The position numbers and the translations under genes were made by a program. This document shows positions 8,196 to 17,300 of a DNA stretch of 59,120 nt, piece by piece (positions within the stretch are counted from its first letter, which is position 1; each line of letters starts with the position of its first letter). The notes beneath the pieces are model-generated. The model saw only the letters and a program-made list of their open reading frames with translations, ran no database searches and was not told where the DNA came from. The stretch is from Paludibacteraceae bacterium. Lineage in GTDB: Bacteria > Bacteroidota > Bacteroidia > Bacteroidales > Paludibacteraceae. The DNA lies in the NCBI GenBank assembly GCA_017628395.1, contig JAGBZD010000127.1, positions 1 through 59,120 of the forward strand, in the 5' to 3' direction.

Positions 8196-9305
8196 ATGAA
8201 AAAGATCTTTTCTCTTTTCGCTGTTGCGTTATTCGCAATCAGCGCCGTAGCACAAACCGAGTTGTTCAACCCTGCTACAGCTTTCATTCCTGAAGGCGGT
8301 ACCTATTTTGCCCCTAACTGGGCACAAGAGTTCAACAGTACTGCTGCTTACGATGCAGCTACTGGCACAATCACCGTTGACCTCAAGAGCCAATTCTATG
8401 GTCAATGGCAAGCACAAGTGAAACTCCAACACGATGTCACCTTCAGTGCTGCTAAGCAATACACTTTCTCTGCGAAATTCAAATCCAATGTAGCTATTGG
8501 GGGTATCACCGCTAAGATGGACGACAATGCAGAAGTGGCTTTTGCTAACCAAACCATTAACCTCGCAGCTAACGAAGAATTTGTTTACACATCTGCACCT
8601 GCTAATGGCGTAGAGGGCAACAACCACATCCTTGTCTTCGACTTCGGTTGGGCTGTTCCTGCACAAGTGACTATCTACGACATCTCTATCAAAGAGGTAG
8701 GCGGCGCCGTAGCTCCTCCTGAGGTAGAGCACCCTGCTGCTGCTCCTGCTCCTGCTCACGATGCTGCACAAGTGTTCTCTATCTACTCCGACGCTTACAC
8801 CACCACCGTCACTCGTGGCATGGGCGGCTGGGGACAAACTACCCGTGAGGAAGAGGTACAACTCGCTGAGGGTGACCATGCTTTCTACTACAGCACTTGC
8901 AACTACCTTGGCTGGGAACTCAATGGCAACACCACTATCGGCGACCTTAACGCTTACCCAATGCTTCACATGGATGTATATGTAGCTGAAGCTGGTTCTA
9001 TTGGCTTTACTCCTATCTGGGGTGGCGAAGCAGAGAAGGCTTACGCATTGCAACCAGGTTGGAACGCCCTCGATATCAACCTCACCGCTGACTTCGTAGG
9101 TATCAACCTCACTAATATCTTCCAACTCAAGTGGGCGAACATGCCTGCTACCTGCTACATCGACAATGTATATTTCTATGGCGAAGGTACTGGTGTGGAC
9201 AATATCACTATTGAGAAACATGCAGTAAAACGCATTGAAAATGGCCAACTCATCATCATCCGCGATGGCATAAAATACGACATCACTGGTAGCGTAATAC
9301 GCTAA
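8196..9305 (+). CDS. Secreted CBM-like protein with SIYSDAY beta-sandwich module
   Basis: Protein of 369 residues with signal peptide 1-20 (ends AVAQT). Residues about 25-170 look like a CBM4/9-type jelly roll. An Ala/Pro linker follows, then a second module (about 190-330) with AQVFSIYSDAY, GGWGQTT, LHMDVYV, TPIWGG and ATCYIDNVYFYG. That module is highly similar to residues 1345-1495 of the protein at 2577. The C-terminus VKRIENGQLIIIRDGIKYD plus TGSVIR carries the locus tail motif. No catalytic domain was recognised. Its place between the large binding protein and GH81 suggests a glucan-binding or sensing surface protein (inference). Codon choice is more GC-rich and regular than in its neighbours, which may mean high expression. 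Confidence 0.8.
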   Translation: MKKIFSLFAVALFAISAVAQTELFNPATAFIPEGGTYFAPNWAQEFNSTAAYDAATGTITVDLKSQFYGQWQAQVKLQHDVTFSAAKQYTFSAKFKSNVAIGGITAKMDDNAEVAFANQTINLAANEEFVYTSAPANGVEGNNHILVFDFGWAVPAQVTIYDISIKEVGGAVAPPEVEHPAAAPAPAHDAAQVFSIYSDAYTTTVTRGMGGWGQTTREEEVQLAEGDHAFYYSTCNYLGWELNGNTTIGDLNAYPMLHMDVYVAEAGSIGFTPIWGGEAEKAYALQPGWNALDINLTADFVGINLTNIFQLKWANMPATCYIDNVYFYGEGTGVDNITIEKHAVKRIENGQLIIIRDGIKYDITGSVIR

Positions 9306-9317
9306 TCTATATCTCAG

Positions 9318-9344
9318 GTTAGGGAGGATGACTACCTCCCTAAC
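9318..9344 (+). terminator. Hairpin after the 369-residue protein
   Basis: GTTAGGGAGG and CCTCCCTAAC form a perfect 10-bp stem with a 7-nt loop (ATGACTA), 13 nt after the stop codon. A T run is absent. Confidence 0.6.
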
Positions 9345-9366
9345 TTACTGAAATCCAATTCCTCGA

Positions 9367-9391
9367 GCGCGTGCTGTGTTGTTGCACGCGC
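9367..9391. other. Second hairpin in the 9306-9620 gap
   Basis: GCGCGTGC pairs perfectly with GCACGCGC across a 9-nt loop (TGTGTTGTT). The remainder of this 315-nt gap is AT-rich, with TTGTT-type runs, up to the promoter-like block at 9481. Confidence 0.45.
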
Positions 9392-9480
9392 AATGTTGTT
9401 GGATTAAGTTGTTTAAGTTGTTGATTTAAACAATCTTTGTTGTTATGTCGTAGTCAATTCGCACATACTTCAAAAAATAG

Positions 9481-9515
9481 TTGGTAATTTTTGGTTTAAT
9501 TGTATATAATTTTTG
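9481..9515 (+). promoter_or_regulatory. Copy of the GH3 promoter-like block before GH81
   Basis: This block repeats 44-76 with two extra T residues, so the -7-like box reads TAATTTTTG instead of TAATTTTG. It lies about 105 nt before the GH81 ATG at 9621. Conservation in an otherwise divergent leader suggests a shared regulator or promoter for GH3 and GH81. Which bases act is unknown. Confidence 0.5.
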
Positions 9516-9620
9516 TTATTGACATAATGCCGTTTCATTTTTGCCACATAATCCTTTAGCAAGCGCAATGTTGGCGCGCGGCAGAAGTTGTCTATGTTGT
9601 CTTTAATTAATCCCCCCACT

Positions 9621-12600
9621 ATGCGTAAATCCCTCTTTCTCATCCTTGCCTTTAACCTCATAACCTTATCGCCTCATCACCTCCTCGCCCAATCGCCCAT
9701 AGCGATTGGCAGTGGCTCCTACGCCTCCTTTCCTCCACTCGAAGAGAGCCGTTCTTCCCTTCACGGCGGTTGTCAAGCCTATCAGATGGAACATCGAGAG
9801 ATTTATGCAGTGGATTCCCTGCTGAATCGTCCTCTGCCTTCCAACGACTGGTGGACCTATGCCCTCGTCAACCCATGGACAGGCAAACTATGGGCATACC
9901 CAGCCCTCGTATGGGCAGATGCCACTGGCATATCCATTGCCAAACCCTCCTACTGGGAACCCACTGGCTGTGAGATGAAGTGGAACGACCCACTCACTAT
10001 CACTACTCTCGCTTTCTCGCCTGATAGCCTTATCGCTTCATCGCCTCATCGTCCCTTCTCACCTCAATCTGCTCTTATCTCCCACTGGAGCGATTATATG
10101 ATTGCCTTCGTACTCCAAGACGGCAATGCCGAAGTACGCGTCACCCTCATGCAGGGCTCACCTCTCGTATGGCTGGAGTTCACCAATGCCGAACCCACTA
10201 TCACCAACCCCGATCCGAATGCCTTAACCGTATTCCAGCATACCGCTGGCAATACCACCACCCTCGCTGTGGCTGTCCTGACCGATAACCTCACCGCCGA
10301 GGACCTACAACCCTATGCCTTCCGTATCCCACGCAATACACAAATCACCTACGATTACCTATCCCAGCAATCACTCCTCCGCACGCAGTTTCATATCTCC
10401 TACCAAGATATAGTCCCCACCACCGCCAATGGCATATGGCAGGGATTCCTTCCTCATCACTACTACAACACCCACACCGACATCGCTTTTGCTCCTGCCA
10501 CCTACGATACACCTCGAGGCGAGATGCGCCTCGCGCAGGGCAACGACTTCATCATCGACTATCCCGTACACGGCATGCTGCCATTCTTCCCCATACCTTA
10601 TGATACGCTACAGGGCTACGACCCCGAACTCATGCGTACCCTCTGTGCCGAATACGCCTTGGCGGGTTCCTTCGGTGCCGACACCTATTGGGGAGGCAAA
10701 GGCCTTACCCAAATGGCACACTATATGACCACCGCCTACCAACTGGGCGATACTGCCACTTTTGAACTCGCCAAATCACGCCTCCGTGCCACACTCATCG
10801 ACTGGTACACCTATACCGTAGGCGAAGACCAATACTATTTTGCGCGCTACGACCGTTGGGGCGCACTTGTGGGCTTCGACCCCTCCTACGACTCCGACAC
10901 CTTCAACGACCATCATTTCCACTATGGATACTTCGTCTATGCCTCTGCATTGCTCTGCATGCTCGACGATGACTTCCGCCAGCAATACGGACCCATGGCA
11001 CGCCTCGTCGCCCTCGACTACGCCAATCCGTACCTACCAACTACAGCGCAGCGATCTACAGGCGAAGCCGATCTTCCATCTTCAGCGCAGCAATCTTCCA
11101 TCTTCAAGCGCAGCGATCTTCCATCTTCAGCGCAGCGATCTATCTCCTTCCCCTCCTTCCGCACCTTCAACCCTTATCTCGGACACTCCTTTGCTGGTGG
11201 AATGGGCAATGAGGGCAATGGCAACGGACAAGAATCCAGCTCCGAGTCCATGCAGGGCTGGGGTGGTGTATGGATGCTCGGCGCTGCCCTTGGCGATGAA
11301 GACCTCATGGAAGCAGGTATCTATGGCTATACCCTCGAAGCACGCGGAACAGCCGAGTACTGGTTCGACCGCGGACGACGCAATATCGACTATACCAAAT
11401 ACCTTCACCCTTACTGCTGCAACCTCACTATGCAGGGTGTCGGCTGGTGGACATGGTTCTCGGGCGACCCCGTTTGGATGCACTCCATCCAGTGGCTACC
11501 TATCTCGCCTATCCTCCAGAACTATCTCACCGAAGACCGCGCCTTTGCGCGTTGGGACTACACCCAGATGTATGCCACCAAAGAGGTGGGCAACTACGAA
11601 GCGCCCACAGGCGGCTTGGGCGATGAGTCAGGCTTAGGCAATGTCTGCCTCTCCTACCTCGCACTCTTTGACCCCGACTCCGCTGCCCATGTCTGGACAC
11701 GCATGCGCCAGATGGGCAAAGCCCTCGCTAAGAACCCCGACACAGGTGGTATCACCTACCTGCTTGCCCATTCGCTCCGTGCCTATGGGCACCAAGACCA
11801 CTCAATCCAAGCCGACTATCCCCTCGCTGCGGCATTCACCGACTCCCTAACAGGCAAGACCACCTACGCTGTCTATAACGCCACCAACGAGGAACTGACC
11901 ATTACTTTCTCCTCCTCTACAGGCGCAGCCAATCTTCCAACTACAGCGCAGCGATCTTCCATCTTCAAGCGTAGCGATCTTCCATCTTCAGCGCAGCGAT
12001 CTATCTCCTTCACCGCTCCCGCTCACCGCTTAACCCTCTTCACCGATTCACCGACATTAACCGAAATCCGTCTTGAAGGGCCAGCTGTAGTACTACCTAA
12101 CTCCACCAACGAATATCTACTCCGTTTCCTCGACCAGTACGGCGCTACCTTCCGCGCAGATAGTATCATCCATTATACTGCACCTGCCACTGCCCAACTC
12201 ACCGAGATACGCGCCACCTACCAATCGCTGGAAACAGCCCTACCTATCCGCGTAGGTGCATTACCCTACATGGCTACTGCCACTATCCAACCAACTATCG
12301 ACTATCTCGCTTTGGGCAACACAGTGGACTTTACTGTGGTTGCTACCGACCAATATGGCGAGGCATATCCTGTGGATTGGACCTACCACTTTGCGCCTAC
12401 TACCCCGGGGCAATACATCATCGCTTATGAGGGCGAACACATAGTGCGCGATACCGTAGTGGTACTCCCTCCATATCCTAATATCGCATTGGGCAAACCC
12501 GTCACAGCCAGCAGTTACGAGAATGCAGGCACACTGCCCGAGGGCATCAACGACGGCGACCTATCCACCCGCTGGGGCTCCGCGCACAAGGACAACGAGT

Positions 12601-13874
12601 ATATCACCATCGACCTACAACAGCCCTGCTTCATTGACCATATCACCCTCCGTTGGGAAGCCGCCTACGCTAACTCCTTTGCCCTATTAATCACAGACAC
12701 CATCCCCCTTTCCTTTACACCTTACACTTTACACCTTACACCTTTTACCTCCTCAGGCGGTGTCCAAACCATCGAACTATCTCAGAAGGGACGCTATATC
12801 ACATTAGTGGGACTCACGCGCGCTACACAGTACGGCACATCGCTCTACGAACTGGAAGCATATGGTATGCCTATCGCGGGGGATAACGACGCCCTCTTTG
12901 GTCTTGCCATTTATGCCGACCGCGATGCGCTCACACAAAGCGAAGAACTGCTCTTCGAAGTAAAGGGTTACAATCGTTTGGGCGAGGAAGTCAGTTGCCA
13001 ACCTATGCTTACTGCCGAAGGTGCAACCATACATGGCAACCGTCTCCAACCGACCACTACAGGCACTATTCGCCTCACGGCCACCGTTGGTAGTATCACT
13101 GCCTCACGCACATTCATCGTCATGGAGTCGGAGCAAATCACCGCTACCTCCGTATCGCCTAAGTATGTCACCCTACCATTAGGCGATACCCAACGCTTCA
13201 CCGTATCTGCTATCAATCAGTTTGGTATCACCGAAATCGAATCATCCGAATACTACGAAGCTATTGCCTTAGGCGATCATCAGTTCATCGTCTCCTTGGG
13301 TGGCTTCACCGATACTGCCTATATCCATGTTGTGGACTTTGCCGACCTCAACTTGGCACTGGGTAAACCTACCACCTGCTCGGGTAGCGAGAACGGAGGT
13401 ACCAGCAGCGACAAAGCCACCGACGGACTATTAGACACCCGTTGGTCGTCCCGCTTCCAAGATGGCGAATGGCTCGTTATTGACCTACAACATACCTATG
13501 CTGTCAATCGTGTCAAACTCTATTGGGAAGCCGCCTACGCTACGCATTTCGACATACAACTCTCCACCGACGGCGTTCAGTACGAGACAGTTTATACCGC
13601 TACCAATGCAGAAGGTGGCACACAGGATATTCTTCTACCTGCGGGTGCTACCGAAGCGCGCTACGTGCGTATCCTTTGCCACGAACGCAACACGGGCTAT
13701 GGTTCATCACTTTACGAAGTAGAAGTATATGGCATCCGCCAATCGGATATGACCAATGTCGAAGCACCTAATAGTAACACAGAGGTTGTGAAACGAATAG
13801 AGAATAACCGCCTCGTCATTCTCTATCATGGCGTAAAATACGATACGACAGGTCAGGTAATAGGGGCTTGGTAG
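9621..13874 (+). CDS. GH81 endo-beta-1,3-glucanase with F5/8C domains
   Basis: Secreted endo-acting beta-1,3-glucanase of 1417 residues, expected to cut laminarin-, callose- or curdlan-type glucans outside the cell. The ATG at 9621 is chosen because MRKSLFLILAF begins a clear signal peptide ending LLAQS; an in-frame TTG at 9588 is less likely. GH81 hallmarks are PLPSNDWWT near the N-terminus, DHHFHYGYF (Asp430) and GQESSSESMQGW (Glu538 and Glu542), matching the Asp plus two Glu four residues apart known for the family. After the catalytic region (to about 800) come Big-like segments and F5/8C domains at about 953-1080 and 1240-1370. The tail VKRIENNRLVILYHGVKYD matches the locus motif. Unusual points are two copies of a 32-residue repeat-derived insert (11055-11150, 11916-12011) and further short-repeat stretches, including in the signal peptide. 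Confidence 0.92.
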   Translation: MRKSLFLILAFNLITLSPHHLLAQSPIAIGSGSYASFPPLEESRSSLHGGCQAYQMEHREIYAVDSLLNRPLPSNDWWTYALVNPWTGKLWAYPALVWADATGISIAKPSYWEPTGCEMKWNDPLTITTLAFSPDSLIASSPHRPFSPQSALISHWSDYMIAFVLQDGNAEVRVTLMQGSPLVWLEFTNAEPTITNPDPNALTVFQHTAGNTTTLAVAVLTDNLTAEDLQPYAFRIPRNTQITYDYLSQQSLLRTQFHISYQDIVPTTANGIWQGFLPHHYYNTHTDIAFAPATYDTPRGEMRLAQGNDFIIDYPVHGMLPFFPIPYDTLQGYDPELMRTLCAEYALAGSFGADTYWGGKGLTQMAHYMTTAYQLGDTATFELAKSRLRATLIDWYTYTVGEDQYYFARYDRWGALVGFDPSYDSDTFNDHHFHYGYFVYASALLCMLDDDFRQQYGPMARLVALDYANPYLPTTAQRSTGEADLPSSAQQSSIFKRSDLPSSAQRSISFPSFRTFNPYLGHSFAGGMGNEGNGNGQESSSESMQGWGGVWMLGAALGDEDLMEAGIYGYTLEARGTAEYWFDRGRRNIDYTKYLHPYCCNLTMQGVGWWTWFSGDPVWMHSIQWLPISPILQNYLTEDRAFARWDYTQMYATKEVGNYEAPTGGLGDESGLGNVCLSYLALFDPDSAAHVWTRMRQMGKALAKNPDTGGITYLLAHSLRAYGHQDHSIQADYPLAAAFTDSLTGKTTYAVYNATNEELTITFSSSTGAANLPTTAQRSSIFKRSDLPSSAQRSISFTAPAHRLTLFTDSPTLTEIRLEGPAVVLPNSTNEYLLRFLDQYGATFRADSIIHYTAPATAQLTEIRATYQSLETALPIRVGALPYMATATIQPTIDYLALGNTVDFTVVATDQYGEAYPVDWTYHFAPTTPGQYIIAYEGEHIVRDTVVVLPPYPNIALGKPVTASSYENAGTLPEGINDGDLSTRWGSAHKDNEYITIDLQQPCFIDHITLRWEAAYANSFALLITDTIPLSFTPYTLHLTPFTSSGGVQTIELSQKGRYITLVGLTRATQYGTSLYELEAYGMPIAGDNDALFGLAIYADRDALTQSEELLFEVKGYNRLGEEVSCQPMLTAEGATIHGNRLQPTTTGTIRLTATVGSITASRTFIVMESEQITATSVSPKYVTLPLGDTQRFTVSAINQFGITEIESSEYYEAIALGDHQFIVSLGGFTDTAYIHVVDFADLNLALGKPTTCSGSENGGTSSDKATDGLLDTRWSSRFQDGEWLVIDLQHTYAVNRVKLYWEAAYATHFDIQLSTDGVQYETVYTATNAEGGTQDILLPAGATEARYVRILCHERNTGYGSSLYEVEVYGIRQSDMTNVEAPNSNTEVVKRIENNRLVILYHGVKYDTTGQVIGAW
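10023..10051 (+). repeat. GH3-like repeat stretch inside GH81
   Basis: These 29 nt match 1996-2024 in the GH3 gene with three differences and in the same frame, giving DSLIASSPHR. A related octamer stretch at about 9655-9700 encodes part of the GH81 signal peptide (ITLSPHHLLAQSPIA). Confidence 0.8.
11055..11150 (+). repeat. 96-nt in-frame repeat insert, copy 1
   Basis: The core is three units of CTTCCATCTTCAGCGCAGCGAT type with lengths 22, 23 and 22 nt, followed by CTATCTCCTTC. It encodes a 32-residue Ser-rich stretch containing SSIFKRSDLPSSAQRSISF, between catalytic Asp430 and Glu538. It matches 11916-12011 with a few substitutions and the same 1-nt expansion in the middle unit, so the two blocks are copies of each other. 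Confidence 0.85.
11916..12011 (+). repeat. 96-nt in-frame repeat insert, copy 2
   Basis: Second copy of the 11055-11150 block, again in frame, ending SSIFKRSDLPSSAQRSISF, near the C-terminal edge of the GH81 catalytic region. Both copies begin with TCTACAGGCG and end with CTATCTCCTTC. The flanking sequence differs on either side, which fits insertion or gene-conversion-like copying rather than ordinary domain duplication. Confidence 0.85.
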
Positions 13875-13911
13875 AACCATTATGCCCCCATCAATAACCG
13901 TATTCGTTTTC

Positions 13912-13931
13912 GCTATCGTTATCGCGATAGC
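13912..13931 (+). terminator. Hairpin after GH81
   Basis: GCTATCG and CGATAGC form a 7-bp stem with a 6-nt loop, 38 nt after the GH81 stop codon. No T run follows, so the terminator call is tentative. Confidence 0.4.
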
Positions 13932-13964
13932 CATTCATATACTCCGACCAGCACAATCTTTACC

Positions 13965-14036
13965 CCCAAATCGGTCGATTTTGTACATGTTTACATCCAA
14001 TTTTGAAATAGATTATGGTCTAATGACCGATTTGGG
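13965..14036. repeat. Perfect 12-bp inverted repeat with 48-nt spacer
   Basis: CCCAAATCGGTC (13965-13976) and GACCGATTTGGG (14025-14036) are exact inverted copies flanking an AT-rich 48-nt spacer. It lies in the 490-nt gap between GH81 and the first leucine-rich repeat giant. It could be a long-loop RNA structure, an operator, or the remnant of a small mobile element. No open frame is present. Confidence 0.6.
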
Positions 14037-14062
14037 TTAAATCTTCTACCAACTATATAGTG

Positions 14063-14082
14063 CTCGGCGCTAACTCGCCGAG
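14063..14082. other. GC-rich hairpin in the 13875-14365 gap
   Basis: CTCGGCG and CGCCGAG form a 7-bp stem with loop CTAACT. The gap continues as AT-rich DNA with a weaker TTTACTA/TAGTAAA inverted repeat near 14115-14150, then the promoter at 14234. Confidence 0.45.
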
Positions 14083-14233
14083 TAAATCACTCACAACTAT
14101 AAAATGTTGATGAATTTACTATAATATACTACAATTTTGGTAGTAAACTATCCATTTTGTCAATGTATAGTTTAATATTTGTTCTATAGTTTTTAGTGAA
14201 CAGTAGTGAATTTTTGTTTTTTACTTATCTCCG

Positions 14234-14265
14234 TTTGCGTATATCAAAAAAATGTAGTACCTTTG
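14234..14265 (+). promoter_or_regulatory. Bacteroidota promoter for the leucine-rich repeat cluster
   Basis: TTTG at 14234-14237, a 20-nt spacer and TACCTTTG at 14258-14265 match the Bacteroidota sigma-ABfr consensus exactly. Transcription would begin near 14272, leaving a leader of about 95 nt to the ATG at 14366. The spacer begins CGTATATCAAAAAAA, as at the rho promoter. Confidence 0.85.
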
Positions 14266-14365
14266 CGGTCGGAATGTTTTGATTTATTTTGGTAGATTTA
14301 TTTCACCTGCCAATAGAGGTCGTAGGGAAACAGTTACTCACTCGTAAATACACAATTACAACAAT

Positions 14366-17300
14366 ATGAAAACAAATAAACTCCTATCGTTAATCGTATT
14401 TTTACTTTGCTTCACACTCAACCTGCGTGCACAGAGCGGCACCTGTGGTGCAAACCTCACATGGGAATTGACCGACAGCACCCTGACCATCTCTGGCTCA
14501 GGTGCTATGGACAACTCCCACCCTTGGAGTTCGTATAGTTCTCAAATCGCCCGTGTCTCTCTCCCCGAAGGACTGACCAATATTTGTGACGATGCTTTTG
14601 ATAGCGCCAGCAAACTCCAATCTATTGTTATCCCCAATACGGTCACATCGATAGGTAAGGATGCGTTTTATAGCTGCACCTCCCTAAAGCAGATAACAAT
14701 GAGCAATGCTGTGGAAACAATCGGCTCATACGCATTTTATAAAACTGCTATTACTTCTATTACACTTCCTTCTACCCTTATTTCTCTTGGCACTTATGCT
14801 TTTAACAACTGTACCCAATTAGCCGAAATTACGATTCCTAGCAGTTTGTCCTCTATTGCGGATTACACTTTCCAAAAATGTACCAACTTACGCAAATTGG
14901 TCATAGAAGAAGGTGTCAAAACGATAGGTGCTTATACTTTTGAAGGTTGCTCTAAGTTAAACGACATTACCATTCCAGAGGGAGTCATTTCTATAGGCGA
15001 TCAAGCATTCCATGCGTGTACAAGTATAACAGACATTTCACTACCTACATCAATCCTTAGTATTGGTAATTTTGCTTTTCAAACTTGTTCTTCTCTTGCT
15101 TCTATTGTCATTCCTGAGACTATTACAACTATTCCATCATCTGCTTTTTCGTATTGTTCCTCGCTTAAGGATGTAACGCTTCCCAACAACCTACAAACCA
15201 TAGGAACTTATGCTTTCGAAAAATGTGCTTTTACACATATTGACATCCCCAATACTGTCACACACATTAATTCCTACGCTTTTACACAATGTCAAAATTT
15301 AACAGAGGTGACTATTCCTGACGGAGTAACAACCATTGGAAACTATGCATTTTCAAGTTGTAGTAACTTAACATCAGTTGCAATCCACGAAGGTGTAACT
15401 TCAATAGGATATGGTGCTTTTTGTAGTTGTAACTTACAAAGTTTATCCCTTCCCAATTCTCTTCAAACAATTGGAAATGGCAGCGTTTCTAGTTATGAAG
15501 ATGGTGCTTTTGAAAACAATGTAAACCTTACCGAAGTTACTATCTCCTCTAATTTGACTAAGATAGGTGACGTGGCTTTCAGAGGGTGTACATCTCTTAA
15601 CCGTGTTACGCTTCCTGAAGGACTTACTACCATAGGTAAACACGCTTTTAGAGATTGTTCTAAACTGCAAGAAATAACCTTCCCTGAATCGTTGATTACG
15701 ATAGATGCGGCAGCGTTTTATAACTGCGACTTGAGAGAATTATCATTTCCAAAATCTTTACAAACAATAAGTGATGGTATCTCAGAAGGTCGTTCTCCTT
15801 TTTATGACCCATATGGTGTATTCGGAAAAAATATACACCTGACAAAAGTTGTTTTTCAAGGTAGTTCTACTGCAATAGGCACTTACGCTTTTCATGGTTG
15901 CTCCGCATTATCTCAAGTAACGCTACCTAAAGGAATAACTACAATTAATGTAGCCACATTTTTGGGATGTAGCAGTTTATCTTCTATTGCCCTTCCTGAG
16001 AGTTTAGCGGTCATCGAGGGTGCAGCGTTTTTCGGCTGTGGTTTAGAAAGTATAGTGTTCCCTCAATCCCTTCAAATAATAGCAGATGGCGTAAGTATAA
16101 TTGGTGCTACGACGGGCTCGTATTATGGTGCTTTTGAAAACAATTACAAACTTACCAAAATTACAATCCCGAATAAAGTAACAAGTATTGGCTCTTGGGC
16201 TTTTGATCAATGTACTTCTCTTTCTGAAGTTATTCTTCCAGAAGGACTTACTACGATTGGAGGTAGTGCATTTAGATATTGTTCTTCATTAAAAATGATT
16301 CAACTGCCTAAAACAGTTTCTTCAATTAGCACCGCCTTTGCATATAGTGGATTAGTCGAAATTGAAATTCCTGAAAATGTTACCACTCTAAGTGGCGCAT
16401 TCAATGGCTGCTCTCAATTAAAAAATGTAATACTACCACCTACTATCGTGAGTATTGGCGAAAACACCTTCAAAGACTGCAAGAGTTTGCCTACTATTGC
16501 GCTACCTCAGAGTTTGACTACCATCGGCAAATCTGCATTCGAAGGATGTGCTTCGTTGGATAATATTGTGTTACCTAAACAAGTAAAAACTATTGGCTCA
16601 ACTGCGTTTAAAAATTGTCGTATTTTACGAGAAATTACTATTCCAGATAATGTAACAGCAATTTCGTCATCTTTATTCCAGGGCTGTACATCTTTAACGA
16701 CTATAAATTTGCCAAGTTATTTAACTAGTGTTGGATATTGCGCATTTCAAGATTGCAACTCATTGAAAGAAATCCTTTTACCCGAAGGTATTACCAATAT
16801 AGGTTATTACGCATTTGAAAATTGCTACGCATTGCATTCTCTAACAATTCCAAGTACAGTTGTCACATTAGAACATTACATGTTTAGTGGGTGTACGGGA
16901 CTAAACACATTGAATATGCTCCCAACTACACCTCCTACCATAGACCGAACTTTCTCGGAAGCCCCCTCCAACCTACTAATCAACCTCCTATGCGGAGCAA
17001 AAGAAGCGTACATGGCAAATGCCAACTGGGCAAAACTATCTTATCCAATAAACGAAATATCTTCTAATATACTCACCGTCAAGTCCAACGACAACCGCAT
17101 GGGAGAGGCGTATATACCTACTCCAAACACCTGCGATAACGATACCGCCATCATCGAGGCTCTTCCTCGCGAAGGCTATCAATTCGCACATTGGCACGAT
17201 GGTAACACCGACAACCCACGCACCATCACCATGGATAGTGATACCACCTTTACCGCTATCTTCGAGCCACTAACCACCTACCAACTCACAGTGAACTACG

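Noticed and set aside
8229-9248. Long open frame (339 codons) opposite the 369-residue protein
   Set aside because: It mirrors the codon bias of the real gene, has no signal peptide, start context or recognisable domain, and the plus-strand protein is clearly genuine.
11055-12011. CRISPR array
   Set aside because: Units of 22-23 nt are contiguous without spacers and lie inside a reading frame; no cas genes are present.
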